Assembly (NCBI GenBank): GCA_015257635.1
Contig: JABZJU010000002.1
Location: 1-14,769 of the forward strand
Source: Nanosynbacter sp.
GTDB lineage: Bacteria > Patescibacteriota > Saccharimonadia > Saccharimonadales > Saccharimonadaceae
Direction: 5' to 3'
DNA length: 14,769 nt
This document shows positions 1 through 8,561 of this stretch, piece by piece. Under the pieces are notes generated by a model. It made no database searches. It was not told the origin of the DNA and saw only the letters and a program-made list of their open reading frames with translations. Both the position numbers and the translations under genes were made by a program. Numbering within the stretch: position 1 is the first letter of the stretch; each line of letters begins with the position of its first letter.

Positions 1-54
1 ATCCATAAGAGAGCTTACCGCTCTATCCAACTCATCAAAATCAATATCTGTCAT
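1..54 (-). CDS. Start of an unidentified small protein, cut by the window edge
   Basis: Only the first 18 codons are present, starting at the ATG on positions 52-54 and reading MTDIDFDELDRAVSSLMD. The frame stays open to the edge. A G-rich Shine-Dalgarno (AGGGGG, about 55-62) precedes the ATG, and tpiA ends 14 bases upstream, so the gene is probably the next cistron of the glycolytic cluster. The acidic start with the DELDRA pattern looks like short conserved hypothetical proteins I associate with Saccharibacteria, but that is an impression, not a search result. Function unknown. Confidence 0.6.
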   Translation of the reverse strand, partial: MTDIDFDELDRAVSSLMD

Positions 55-68
55 ATGCCCCCTATTTT

Positions 69-827
69 TTAACCTTTATGTGCTTTTGAGATTATCTCCT
101 TAAATTGATATGCATCCAAACTGGCTGCCCCAACCAATAAACCATCAAGTTCATCAATTGCTAAATAATCTGCGGCGTTTATTGACGTAATACTTCCACC
201 ATAGACAACTCGAACTGATTCCGCCGCTTTTTTACCGTACAAATGAGAAATATGTCGTCGAATCATCTGTGTAGCTTTTTTTACATCAGACGCCTTAGCG
301 CTGTCGCCAGTACCGATTGCCCAAACTGGCTCATATGCAATAACTACTTCACCCAGCTCGTCCGCCGTCACATTAGCCAGACCGCTAGTCAATTGATCAG
401 CCAGAACATCCTTCGTTTCGCCAAGAGTCTTCTCTTGAATCGTTTCACCGACACACAGAATCGGATGAATACGATTTCGAATTGCTGCCTGAACTTTCAA
501 CCGAATATCTTTTTCGCTTTCAATGAAAATATAGCGACGCTCCGAATGTCCAATTATCACATAGTCAGCAATTCCACGAAGATGCGCCGCTGGAATTTCT
601 CCCGTGTACGCGCCTGAATCGCGCCAATAGCAATTCTGAGCCGCCAACTTAGCAATCCGACGATTAATTTGCAAACTCAAACTCTGCAGCGTCAAAATAG
701 TAGGCGCCAGCACCACTTCAACATCTCTATGCGACGGCAACGTGTTCATCAGCTTATGCAAATATAAGCTAGCCTCCTGCATATTGAAGTTCATTTTCCA
801 GTTACCAATGATTAACTTTTTTCTCAT
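69..827 (-). CDS. tpiA: Triosephosphate isomerase
   Basis: This cytoplasmic glycolytic enzyme interconverts dihydroxyacetone phosphate and glyceraldehyde 3-phosphate. The 252 residues match the usual TIM-barrel length. Visible landmarks are GNWKMN at 8-13 with catalytic Lys11, IIGHSERR at 91-98 with the electrophile His94, AYEPVWAIGTG at 164-174 with general base Glu166 followed by the flexible loop, and the phosphate-binding YGGS at 209-212 and LLVGAAS near 230-236. All catalytic residues are present. The ATG has a TAAGGA Shine-Dalgarno at 835-840. The gene lies 24 bases after pgk and 14 bases before the next start, so it is co-transcribed from the pyk side. Nothing is odd about it. Confidence 0.98.
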   Translation of the reverse strand: MRKKLIIGNWKMNFNMQEASLYLHKLMNTLPSHRDVEVVLAPTILTLQSLSLQINRRIAKLAAQNCYWRDSGAYTGEIPAAHLRGIADYVIIGHSERRYIFIESEKDIRLKVQAAIRNRIHPILCVGETIQEKTLGETKDVLADQLTSGLANVTADELGEVVIAYEPVWAIGTGDSAKASDVKKATQMIRRHISHLYGKKAAESVRVVYGGSITSINAADYLAIDELDGLLVGAASLDAYQFKEIISKAHKG

Positions 828-851
828 GAGATAATCCTTATGCTTAGTTTA

Positions 852-2090
852 TCACCTCAAACCGTATGCGTCTAGTAAACTTTCAATTCCAGGCAATTTT
901 TTACCAGCCATCAAGGCCATGCTAGCTCCGCCACCAGTGGAAACATGGGTAAAATTGGCGCCGTCATGCCCGTCCCATTTCAATATAAAATCAGCCGTAT
1001 CTCCGCCGCCGACTATTGAAACTACTCCTTTATTCTGGGCAATAGCTAGCGCCACTCGCGCTGAACCGATTGCAAAATTATCAATTTCAGCATAGCCCAG
1101 CGGACCATTCCAAATAACCATCTTCGCGCCGGCCAGTATTTTCGTGAATTTCTCAATTGTCTGACTTCCAATATCCAGCGCCATATCTGAGTTTTTTATT
1201 TTATCAATATTGACTTCTTGACGAGGAAAATCCTTAGAAATCTCTGGCGCAACAGCCACATCAATCGGCAATACCAAAAAATCGTCAACATTCTCTACGC
1301 CAACCTTAGCCGCTGCCAAATCATAAATTTCCGCGACAACCTTTTCCATTCCTGGCTCAAACACACTCTTGCCGACATTAAATCCACGACAATGTAAAAA
1401 CGTGTTTGACATGGCGCCGCCAATTAAAATCCGATCCGCCTTTTTAATCAGACGCTTAATCAGTAATATTTTATCGCTAACTTTCGCGCCGCCAATAACC
1501 GCAACCAACGGACGTTTTGGCTTATTCATCGCCTCAGTGATAGTTACATATTCTTTTTCTAATAGTAATCCCGCTAGCCCTGGAACACACAATGTAATCG
1601 CATGAGTGCTGGCGTGCGCCCTGTGTGCGACCGCAAATCCGTCTTGCACAAAATAATCTGCTCGGACAGCGCGCTGAATTGACTTGGCAAATGTTAAATC
1701 ATCAGCCTCCTCCTCGTCATAAAAGCGTAAATTCTCCAACATAAGAATACTGCCTCGTGGCGCGCGGCGAACAGCTTGATGAACAGCTTCGCCCACACAA
1801 TCATCCAGCAATTCTACCGGACGGCTCAGCAACTTGGATAGGTGATCTGCGACGACTTTCAGACTAAACTTAAGATCTTTACCTTTTGGTCGCCCTAGAT
1901 GGGACACGATAACAATCTTGCAATTCTGCTCCAGCAAATATCGGAGTGTGGGCAGCGAAGCGCGAATTCTTAGATCATCAGAAATTTGACCGCGCTTTGT
2001 TAGTGGCACATTATAATCTGCTCGCAGAAGAATAGTTTTTCCACGTAGATCAACATCGCGAATTGTTTGCTTCGGAAATTTTCTGCCCAC
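852..2090 (-). CDS. pgk: Phosphoglycerate kinase
   Basis: This enzyme makes ATP from 1,3-bisphosphoglycerate in glycolysis. The 412 residues are of normal length. N-lobe substrate motifs are RADYNVPL at 23-30, SHLGRPKG at 63-70 and LENLRF at 118-123. C-lobe nucleotide motifs are GGAKVSDK at 200-207, WNGPLG at 327-332, GGGDT at 361-365 and STGGGASM at 384-391. The usual NDAFGTAHR stretch reads QDGFAVAHR at 149-157. This keeps the Asp and His-Arg but changes the loop, and may be typical of the lineage. The start is GTG (2088-2090), chosen because AAGGAG at 2098-2103 sits seven bases upstream. That Shine-Dalgarno overlaps the end of pyk, which suggests translational coupling. Confidence 0.97.
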   Translation of the reverse strand: MGRKFPKQTIRDVDLRGKTILLRADYNVPLTKRGQISDDLRIRASLPTLRYLLEQNCKIVIVSHLGRPKGKDLKFSLKVVADHLSKLLSRPVELLDDCVGEAVHQAVRRAPRGSILMLENLRFYDEEEADDLTFAKSIQRAVRADYFVQDGFAVAHRAHASTHAITLCVPGLAGLLLEKEYVTITEAMNKPKRPLVAVIGGAKVSDKILLIKRLIKKADRILIGGAMSNTFLHCRGFNVGKSVFEPGMEKVVAEIYDLAAAKVGVENVDDFLVLPIDVAVAPEISKDFPRQEVNIDKIKNSDMALDIGSQTIEKFTKILAGAKMVIWNGPLGYAEIDNFAIGSARVALAIAQNKGVVSIVGGGDTADFILKWDGHDGANFTHVSTGGGASMALMAGKKLPGIESLLDAYGLR

Positions 2091-2101
2091 CCAAATTCTC
2101 C

Positions 2102-3523
2102 TTATGACAACGTCTTGACTTGGATATTGTCAGTTTTACCTGGCTCTGGATTGTGGCCGCTAACAAGCACAACAGTAACTGGGTCTGCGCCGAAATAGCC
2201 TTCTTGTTTCAACTCATCAGCTAACTTAGTTGCTGCATTTGGGTCGTTTGGTCGAACATATGGACGAGAAGCGTACCTTAGCGCCAACTTTTGCGCGGTC
2301 TTCACGTCTTCGGTCACACAAACAATTGGTAGGTTTGGACGATATGCGGCAACGTTAATTGCAGTAGCGCCAGTGTGTGTTTCCGCAATAATAGCTCGAG
2401 CCTTAATTCTCCTTGCCAATTGAGCTGCTGTGTAGCTTAAAATCGCGTCAGTTTTTTCACGCATTTCAGCCTTTTCTACCAACATTACTTCACTGTGTTC
2501 TTGAGTGTAGATAATAGTCTTGCGCATTGCGCGAACGGTTTCAACAGGATATTTACCATTGGCAGTTTCGTCAGACAGCATAACTACGTCAGCACCTTGA
2601 ATTACGGCATTAGCAACGTCGCTTACTTCAGCGCGACTTGGTTCTGGATTATCAACCATGCTACCCATCATTTGTGTTGCAACGATTACTAGCTTGCAAT
2701 ATTTACGACACAAGGCAATAATTCGACGCTGTACAACTGGGACAATTTCCGCACCAGCTTCCACCGCCAAGTCGCCGCGAGCGACCATAATACCGTCACT
2801 AGCCTTAACGATTTCCTCCAAATTCTCTGGATCAACGGCAGACTTAGTCTCAATCTTAGCAATAATATTGGCTGTCGAACCCAGGTCTGTCAATCGACGA
2901 CGCAAATCAATAATATCATCAGCTTTTTGGATAAAGCTCAATGCAACATAATCAAAATCTTGGCTTGCGCCCCATTCCAAATCGTTAATATCTTTCTGAG
3001 TAAGAATGTCGCCACCAAAATCTGTATCTGGCAAATTCAGACCCTTGCGGCTCATCAAAAAACCGTCGTTCTGAACTTCTACGCGAATTGCAGTTGGGCT
3101 AACAATTTCTCGCACAACCGTCCTGATCTTGCCGTCAAACATGTAAAGTGGCTCACCGACTTTCATCTTCTCCGCCAAATTGTACTGCACTGGCAAATTG
3201 AAGCTGCCGTCATGCTCAGTAATTTCTGAGTCCAAGACCAACATATCGCCAACCTTAACATTCAGCATGTTATCTTTCAAAACGCCCAAGCGAATCTTCG
3301 GACCTTGCAAATCTTGTAGGATTGCGACAGGCTTACCCAGCTGTTTACTAGCTGTGCGCACCCAATTGATCTGCTCAATTCTCTCCTCATTAGCGCCGTG
3401 GCTAAAGTTCATACGGATGCCGTTAACGCCGGCCTCCAACAATTGGTAAACCTTTTCTTGGCTGAACGTTGCTGGCCCAATTGTTGCTAATATTTTTGTT
3501 CGTTTAAATATATTATCACTCAT
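2102..3523 (-). CDS. pyk: Pyruvate kinase
   Basis: This enzyme transfers phosphate from phosphoenolpyruvate to ADP, the last ATP-yielding step of glycolysis. From the ATG at 3521-3523 it is 473 residues, like E. coli PykF. An upstream in-frame ATG exists, but the family start (TKILATIGPAT at 9-19) places the true start here. Motifs are RMNFSHG at 37-43, DLQGPKIR at 71-78, AKIET at 222-226 with catalytic Lys223 and metal ligand Glu225, MVARGDLAVE at 246-255, ATQMMGSM at 282-289 (often ATQMLESM) and SDETANGKYP at 317-326. It heads a cluster with pgk, whose Shine-Dalgarno overlaps the end of pyk. No clear Shine-Dalgarno precedes the ATG. Instead a promoter ends seven bases away. Confidence 0.96.
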   Translation of the reverse strand: MSDNIFKRTKILATIGPATFSQEKVYQLLEAGVNGIRMNFSHGANEERIEQINWVRTASKQLGKPVAILQDLQGPKIRLGVLKDNMLNVKVGDMLVLDSEITEHDGSFNLPVQYNLAEKMKVGEPLYMFDGKIRTVVREIVSPTAIRVEVQNDGFLMSRKGLNLPDTDFGGDILTQKDINDLEWGASQDFDYVALSFIQKADDIIDLRRRLTDLGSTANIIAKIETKSAVDPENLEEIVKASDGIMVARGDLAVEAGAEIVPVVQRRIIALCRKYCKLVIVATQMMGSMVDNPEPSRAEVSDVANAVIQGADVVMLSDETANGKYPVETVRAMRKTIIYTQEHSEVMLVEKAEMREKTDAILSYTAAQLARRIKARAIIAETHTGATAINVAAYRPNLPIVCVTEDVKTAQKLALRYASRPYVRPNDPNAATKLADELKQEGYFGADPVTVVLVSGHNPEPGKTDNIQVKTLS

Positions 3524-3530
3524 TTTTAAA

Positions 3531-3559
3531 ATTATATCACGAAATAACAGTGATGAAAA
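3531..3559 (-). promoter_or_regulatory. Promoter of the pyk-pgk-tpiA cluster, probably leaderless
   Basis: On the minus strand a perfect -10 TATAAT (3531-3536) is preceded by TGA, giving an extended -10. TTTTCA (3554-3559) lies 17 bases upstream as a -35. Only seven bases separate the -10 from the pyk ATG, so transcription should start at or just before the start codon. The leader has no Shine-Dalgarno. Confidence 0.6.
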
Positions 3560-3572
3560 ACGCTTGATACAA

Positions 3573-3600
3573 TATAATATGACAATAATCATTAACAGGA
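3573..3600 (+). promoter_or_regulatory. Possible -10 box and Shine-Dalgarno for the HEPN gene
   Basis: A perfect TATAAT lies at 3573-3578 on the plus strand and AGGA at 3597-3600, seven bases before the TTG start. The -35 is weak: GTGATG at 3550-3555 with a 17-base spacer matches only partly. This promoter and the pyk promoter face away from each other across an 84-base gap, so the two may interfere or share a regulator. Confidence 0.4.
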
Positions 3601-3607
3601 AATAAGC

Positions 3608-5011
3608 TTGCAAAACCCTCAAGACGAAATTTTAATTGGTGAAGCCTATTATTTTGATGTGGTAGGTAGGCAAATTGTTGCTAAAGGATTTGGTCAGTTT
3701 GACCCTGCCAATTACCATCTTAAGGCAGAACTTTCGACAACGGCCCCAGGCACATACAATAAGTTATTTATCGTCATAAAAACTCGCTCACAATACGTAA
3801 CGCCTTTTGCATTTTACCGCAAACAGCTTAGCGAAAACTCTATTTACGCCCCCGCTTATGACGTTCGCGCCTACCTAAAATGGCCAGTCAACGCCGGCAT
3901 AGAATCAATTCTTCGAAAATCAACTACAATAAATATTCTCATTAACGCAGAACATGCGCCTGATACCGTAATCACCAATGTCGACATGAAAAATATTACC
4001 AGTACAATTACTAAAAGGGCGGTCACTTCTAGAATATGTTATGCTACCTATAAAAATATTAACCTCATCATATCAGCAACTCATTCGATCCTCCGCACAA
4101 ATAAATTGACAATCAGTACAGACAAATCCCGGCTTCAGCCCTACCTCAATTACACCTTTTCTCACACAAAAGGATCTTTTCAGATAATTGATATCGGTAA
4201 AATACTTCTCGCGTTTCAACTATATTGGATCAGCCACTTCGATAATACGCATTGTTTTATCCAGTCAGTAGACTTGCACGGAATTGCGACACTACATCTC
4301 GCGAACCCCTTTTTAGAAGCTGTATCTCCAACCGAATGTCGCCCCTCAATAAGTTTACAAGACTCCGTGAAACCATTAACTCTTATAAAAATGACCCATT
4401 TTTTCATCAACCCAAACCGCCAAAAAACTCTTGGGTCTTATAGTAAAATTGGGCTAGCTTTCACACGAATTATCGATTATCGTTTTCATGCAAATTCAAA
4501 TGTATTTCATATGAATATTGCAAATCTGATTTTTGCCCTTCAAAGTTTTGCAGAAGGAATCGCAGAAAACGAGCTTAAAAAGCAACATAGAAAATCAAAA
4601 AACGAAATAATTAAAAGTATTGAAAAAGCCATTCGGTTAATTCAGCTCAGCGACGATATTTATGATAATGTTAAACAATTCTACAATAAGCCAACCAATA
4701 CAGTCTACCATCTTTTAACTCGCCCAACTTTCAATCAGTCTCTCAATATCGCCCTAGAAAAATTAGGAATAAGAATAGAAAAACATAAGACAATGCTAAA
4801 AGTAATACAGAAAGCTCGACAACAAGTTGTGCATAGCGAAGGTTATGATGTTGAATTTCTCTTAAGTATTCTTACTAGCACTGCGTCCCAGATAGAGATC
4901 GGTGAAAAAGATCCAAAAACTAAATTCGTTCGTATTGACGGTCAACTCGAAAAACTTTATATACTACTGCGCGAAATGATAATAAGATATTTTGACAATT
5001 ACAGCAACTAG
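3608..5011 (+). CDS. HEPN-domain protein (Apea-like), candidate defence ribonuclease
   Basis: This 467-residue protein has no signal peptide or membrane segment. The first 280 residues are rich in beta-type strands and I do not recognise them. From about residue 300 it becomes helical: an amphipathic IANLIFALQSFAEGIAEN segment (304-321), a charged KKQHRKSKNE stretch, and a helix carrying R404-x4-H409. The RxxxxH motif is the hallmark of HEPN ribonucleases, and its place in a long C-terminal helical region resembles Apea-like HEPN proteins such as the phage-defence protein ApeA. The TTG start is chosen because AGGA lies seven bases upstream. It is transcribed away from pyk, and its stop overlaps the hlyD-like stop by four bases. 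The HEPN assignment is moderately secure. A defence role is inference. Confidence 0.6.
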   Translation: MQNPQDEILIGEAYYFDVVGRQIVAKGFGQFDPANYHLKAELSTTAPGTYNKLFIVIKTRSQYVTPFAFYRKQLSENSIYAPAYDVRAYLKWPVNAGIESILRKSTTINILINAEHAPDTVITNVDMKNITSTITKRAVTSRICYATYKNINLIISATHSILRTNKLTISTDKSRLQPYLNYTFSHTKGSFQIIDIGKILLAFQLYWISHFDNTHCFIQSVDLHGIATLHLANPFLEAVSPTECRPSISLQDSVKPLTLIKMTHFFINPNRQKTLGSYSKIGLAFTRIIDYRFHANSNVFHMNIANLIFALQSFAEGIAENELKKQHRKSKNEIIKSIEKAIRLIQLSDDIYDNVKQFYNKPTNTVYHLLTRPTFNQSLNIALEKLGIRIEKHKTMLKVIQKARQQVVHSEGYDVEFLLSILTSTASQIEIGEKDPKTKFVRIDGQLEKLYILLREMIIRYFDNYSN

Positions 5012-6363
5012 CGAACTTCCAAACTACCATCAACATGCGAGATCAATGGATCAAGTAAAAACTCAATGGCTCGTCGATTTCCAGTTGTTATTTCCACAAC
5101 AGAATTCATGCCTGGAATTATTTTCAGCTCAATATTTTTCGAGGTTTTTAGACTATCAAGCTTAACCTTAATCCGATATATTAGCCCCAATTTATCGTTA
5201 ACTATCGCATCTGGGCTAATCGATTGAACAACCCCACTCAAATAACCATATCGCTGGAACGAATATGCATCAACTTTCACAACAACTCGTTGGCCAACAT
5301 TTACAAAACCAATATCCCTACTTTGTAGCGACGCCTCCACAACAAGCGACTCTTCAAGCGGCGTAATCTCGGCAATTATTTGAGCCGCCGACACCACGCC
5401 ACCAATGGTATTTGTCTTTAACGACAATACTGTACCGTCAACTGGCGCCACAATTGTTGTCTGTTCTAATGCCACCCTTGCTCTTGTCAGAGAATTTTCA
5501 AGTTCAATAATTTTATTGTCCTGAGAGATAGCAGTAGCCGTATTACTCACCCGAAGTTCATTTAAGCTCACTGCGGCTTGATTTTTCGCATTGTCTATTG
5601 CAGACTCCACCTGGGCCATCTGCTGCTTTTGTGAAGATAGTGACGATTCAAGAGAAGCAATCTTCTGTCTTACAGAATTAAGATCACTACGAAGCTGCAT
5701 TTGCTGTAATGGCGCTCCATGCTCTATTAGTTTATTGATCTGCTGCTCTTTAGCTTTATCCTTAGTCAACATATCATTAAGATCCTTGCCTACACTATCC
5801 AATTGGGAAAGTTGCTTCTGAAGATTTGTTAAATTTGTTGAGGAGAGAAGCTTCCTGGATTCCAATATATCATTTTGCGCATGCATTTTTTCAATCAAAC
5901 TTTGCTTCGTCTCCTCTGTTAAACCTGACTTATTGATATCATCCATGACAATTGAAGACGAGACTCCTTTTGCGATAGATCTCTCAATTTTAGCAATAGC
6001 TAAAGTCTTCTCCACCGATTCGACATTCTGCTGAGCGACTTTTTTATCTAACTCAACCACAATATCACCTTTTTTAATGCGTTGACCTTCACGCACTTTT
6101 ATATCAACAACTGTTCCAGGCGCTGACGATTGTAAAATTTTTGTACCGCTTTCCGATGCTAATTTCCCTTGACCCGAAACAACCACGTCCAACTTTCCAA
6201 AATACAACCAAGCTCCAGCAGTCATCAATAATAAAACTGTCATCCAAATAACAATATGTCCGAGCGGAGAGGTTGGTGTTTCAATAATCTCTTGAGCGGC
6301 TGGCAAAAATTCATATTGCAAGCGCCGATCTCGATATTGCCAATACGCTGACAACTTAGACAT
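5008..6363 (-). CDS. Type I secretion membrane fusion protein, HlyD family
   Basis: This is the adaptor that joins the ABC transporter to the outer exit channel in type I secretion. From the ATG at 6361-6363 it has 451 residues. FLPAAQEIIETP at 19-30 and one membrane segment at about 36-54 match the HlyD amino end. Two biotinyl-lipoyl halves follow (about 83-106 and 303-335), separated by a long coiled coil (about 110-300, with many Gln, Lys and Ser). The C-terminal beta domain contains RDIGFVNVGQ, RYGYLSG and IPGMN, and the protein ends in SLEVR, like the SLRER tail of E. coli HlyD. A longer start is possible, but a strong Shine-Dalgarno (6366-6374) selects this ATG, which overlaps the transporter stop by eight bases. 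No TolC-like gene is seen. Confidence 0.93.
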   Translation of the reverse strand: MSKLSAYWQYRDRRLQYEFLPAAQEIIETPTSPLGHIVIWMTVLLLMTAGAWLYFGKLDVVVSGQGKLASESGTKILQSSAPGTVVDIKVREGQRIKKGDIVVELDKKVAQQNVESVEKTLAIAKIERSIAKGVSSSIVMDDINKSGLTEETKQSLIEKMHAQNDILESRKLLSSTNLTNLQKQLSQLDSVGKDLNDMLTKDKAKEQQINKLIEHGAPLQQMQLRSDLNSVRQKIASLESSLSSQKQQMAQVESAIDNAKNQAAVSLNELRVSNTATAISQDNKIIELENSLTRARVALEQTTIVAPVDGTVLSLKTNTIGGVVSAAQIIAEITPLEESLVVEASLQSRDIGFVNVGQRVVVKVDAYSFQRYGYLSGVVQSISPDAIVNDKLGLIYRIKVKLDSLKTSKNIELKIIPGMNSVVEITTGNRRAIEFLLDPLISHVDGSLEVR

Positions 6364-8497
6364 CTTCACCTCCCATTTGCTGATTATGCAAATAAGCATA
6401 CAAGCCATTCTTTTTTAGCAACACCCGAGGTGTTCCGTACTCCACTAATTGCCCTTTGTCAATTGCCATAATTTTATCAACCGATTTCAATGTTGATAGC
6501 CGATGTGCGATTATAATAACAGTCCGTCCGGCAACAATTTGTTTCAAGTTTTTCTGAATGACATTTTCTGATTCATAATCAAGCGCGGAAGTTGCCTCAT
6601 CAAAAATCAATATCTTTGGATCATGGAGTAGTGCTCTTGCGATTGCTATGCGCTGTTTTTGCCCGCCAGACAAGCCCTCACCACGCTCACCAACTTGCGT
6701 TTCATAACCTTCTGGTAGCTCTAATATAAAATCATGTGCTCCCGCAATTTTTGCAACACGAACAATTTCTTCCATGCTCGCCGAAGGCTTGTGTATACAA
6801 ATGTTTTCACGAACACTAGCATTAAACAGAAAATTCTCCTGTAGAACAACACCAATTTGCCTCCTCAGCCAAGATGGATCAGTTGTCGCAATATCAACTC
6901 CGTCAATGAGAATTTTTCCTGATTCTGGAATATACAATCTTTGCAATAGTTTTGATATTGTACTCTTTCCAGATCCGCTTCGCCCAACTACGCCCACAAC
7001 TGTCCCTGGATGAATACCAAACGACACATTACGAATCACCTCTGGCCCATCTAGCGTATATCGAAAATAGACCTTATCAAAACGAATGTCGCCTTTTATG
7101 CTTGGTAATCGAGATTTGGCCGGATCAAGAGTTGGTTCAGTTTTATTATTAAAAATATCCCCCAATCGCTTAATTGACACTCCTGCTTGTTGAAAATCCT
7201 GCCAAGATTGCACCAGCCGCAGTACTGGCCCGCTCACTCGACCCGACAGCATTCGAAACGCAATAAGAGCACCAATGGTCAAGCTGCCAGACATTACCAT
7301 ATGCGCACCAAACCATAAAATAGCAATATCAGAAATCTTCTGAATAAACTGACCGATTATACCGGCATTATTTGATAAAATTGATGTCTTATAACCAGCT
7401 CGAACATAGCTAGCAAGTCGCCCCTCCCACTTCTTTTGCAGTTCCGGCTCTAGCGCAAAAGACTTAATGGTTTGGGCTCCATTGATTGACTCCACCAGAT
7501 ATGATTGTGCTTCGGCGCCAGTATTAAATCGCTCGTCCAACCGATATCTAAATAGAGGCGTCACAATAGCAGATAGTATTACGAACACTGGCAAGCTAGC
7601 TAGAACAACCCAGGTCAACGTTGTACTATACCATATCATTATGACGATATATACAAATATAAAACACAGATCAATAACCGTTGTCATTGGCACACCTGTC
7701 AGAAAAGAGCGGACTTTTTCTAGCTCCATGACCCGAGCAGTCGTGTCGCCAACGCGCCGAGTCTCAAAGTATCGTAGCGGCAATGCAAATAGATGACGAA
7801 ACAGCCGCGAACTTAAAATCACATCAATTCGACTCGTGGTGTGAGTAAAAATATAACTTCGCGCAATGCCAAGCATCATCTCAAATAACGCAACAACAAT
7901 CAGCCCAAATATAATCACGTCTAGTGTTGATACGCTATGGTGTGCTAACGCCTTATCAATCACAACTTGCGTGAGAATCGGTGCAAGTAACCCTATAATC
8001 TGTAAAATAAACGCTGCCAGCAGTACTTCTAATAATGGCCTCCTGTATTTTATGATTGTCGGAATAAACCATTTGACATCAAACTTACGCTCGACATCCT
8101 TCCAAAACCGTTGCACAAATAACAATACTCGACCAGTCCATTCTTTCTCAAACGCCGCTCTTTCGATAATTTGAGGTGGCGAACCGTCAGGCATAAGTAT
8201 AAGTAGTTTACCGTTGTCAATGCGCGCCAAAACAGCAAACTTATCTTTCTTCACACCAACAATCACTGGCATTGGTAATTTTTCCAGCTGCTTATATTTC
8301 ACCGTAGATATCTTAGCCTTTAACTTCAGAGTTCGGGCGGCACGAAGCATATCAACCTCATTCATAATACCCTCCTCCAATGCCAGGGCGTGCTTCAGCT
8401 GCTCAGGATCAGCTGCAATACCATGAAATTGCGCAACCGTAATAAAGCAGTACAAGCCTGGGTCTATTGAATTTGATTTTTGTGACTTCTCTGACAT
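6356..8497 (-). CDS. Type I secretion ABC transporter, HlyB family, with inactive C39-like domain
   Basis: This inner-membrane ABC exporter would power secretion of the RTX protein. The 713 residues match HlyB (707) in length and order. An N-terminal C39-like domain covers about 10-125, six membrane helices about 155-415, and the ATPase about 470-705. ATPase motifs are Walker A GRSGSGKS at 505-512, Q-loop Gln553, signature LSGGQ at 609-613, Walker B ILIFDE at 629-634 and H-loop His665. The C39 catalytic Cys position is Pro13 (DPG instead of DCG) and the catalytic His position is Lys86 (KFAVL instead of HFVVL), so it should bind but not cut its substrate. The closeness to proteobacterial HlyB is striking. 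No good Shine-Dalgarno precedes the ATG, but an in-frame stop upstream leaves no other start. It follows the RTX gene by 64 bases. Confidence 0.95.
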   Translation of the reverse strand: MSEKSQKSNSIDPGLYCFITVAQFHGIAADPEQLKHALALEEGIMNEVDMLRAARTLKLKAKISTVKYKQLEKLPMPVIVGVKKDKFAVLARIDNGKLLILMPDGSPPQIIERAAFEKEWTGRVLLFVQRFWKDVERKFDVKWFIPTIIKYRRPLLEVLLAAFILQIIGLLAPILTQVVIDKALAHHSVSTLDVIIFGLIVVALFEMMLGIARSYIFTHTTSRIDVILSSRLFRHLFALPLRYFETRRVGDTTARVMELEKVRSFLTGVPMTTVIDLCFIFVYIVIMIWYSTTLTWVVLASLPVFVILSAIVTPLFRYRLDERFNTGAEAQSYLVESINGAQTIKSFALEPELQKKWEGRLASYVRAGYKTSILSNNAGIIGQFIQKISDIAILWFGAHMVMSGSLTIGALIAFRMLSGRVSGPVLRLVQSWQDFQQAGVSIKRLGDIFNNKTEPTLDPAKSRLPSIKGDIRFDKVYFRYTLDGPEVIRNVSFGIHPGTVVGVVGRSGSGKSTISKLLQRLYIPESGKILIDGVDIATTDPSWLRRQIGVVLQENFLFNASVRENICIHKPSASMEEIVRVAKIAGAHDFILELPEGYETQVGERGEGLSGGQKQRIAIARALLHDPKILIFDEATSALDYESENVIQKNLKQIVAGRTVIIIAHRLSTLKSVDKIMAIDKGQLVEYGTPRVLLKKNGLYAYLHNQQMGGEDV
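6366..6374 (-). promoter_or_regulatory. Ribosome binding site deciding the hlyD-like start
   Basis: GGGAGGTGA on the minus strand lies inside the last codons of the transporter gene, two bases before the ATG of the adaptor gene. It favours the shorter 451-residue protein and translational coupling of the two genes. Confidence 0.8.
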
Positions 8498-8561
8498 ATA
8501 TGCAAACCAAGCCCACCAGATTTTATCAAAAGTGTAGCAGAAATTTTACAAAGACCAAAGC

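Noticed and set aside
3524..3622. A 33-residue N-terminal extension of pyruvate kinase resembling a membrane helix
   Set aside because: The family start and the promoter position both indicate the ATG at 3523. The extension runs through the promoter region.
6364..6408. A 15-residue N-terminal extension of the HlyD-like protein
   Set aside because: The internal ATG has a strong Shine-Dalgarno and fits HlyD alignments better. The extension is just coding sequence of the transporter read in another frame.
8498..8561. A terminator or promoter between the RTX gene and the transporter gene
   Set aside because: There is no GC-rich hairpin with a T run. Possible -10 boxes (TAAAAT, GATAAA) lack a well-spaced -35. 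Read-through in one operon is simpler.
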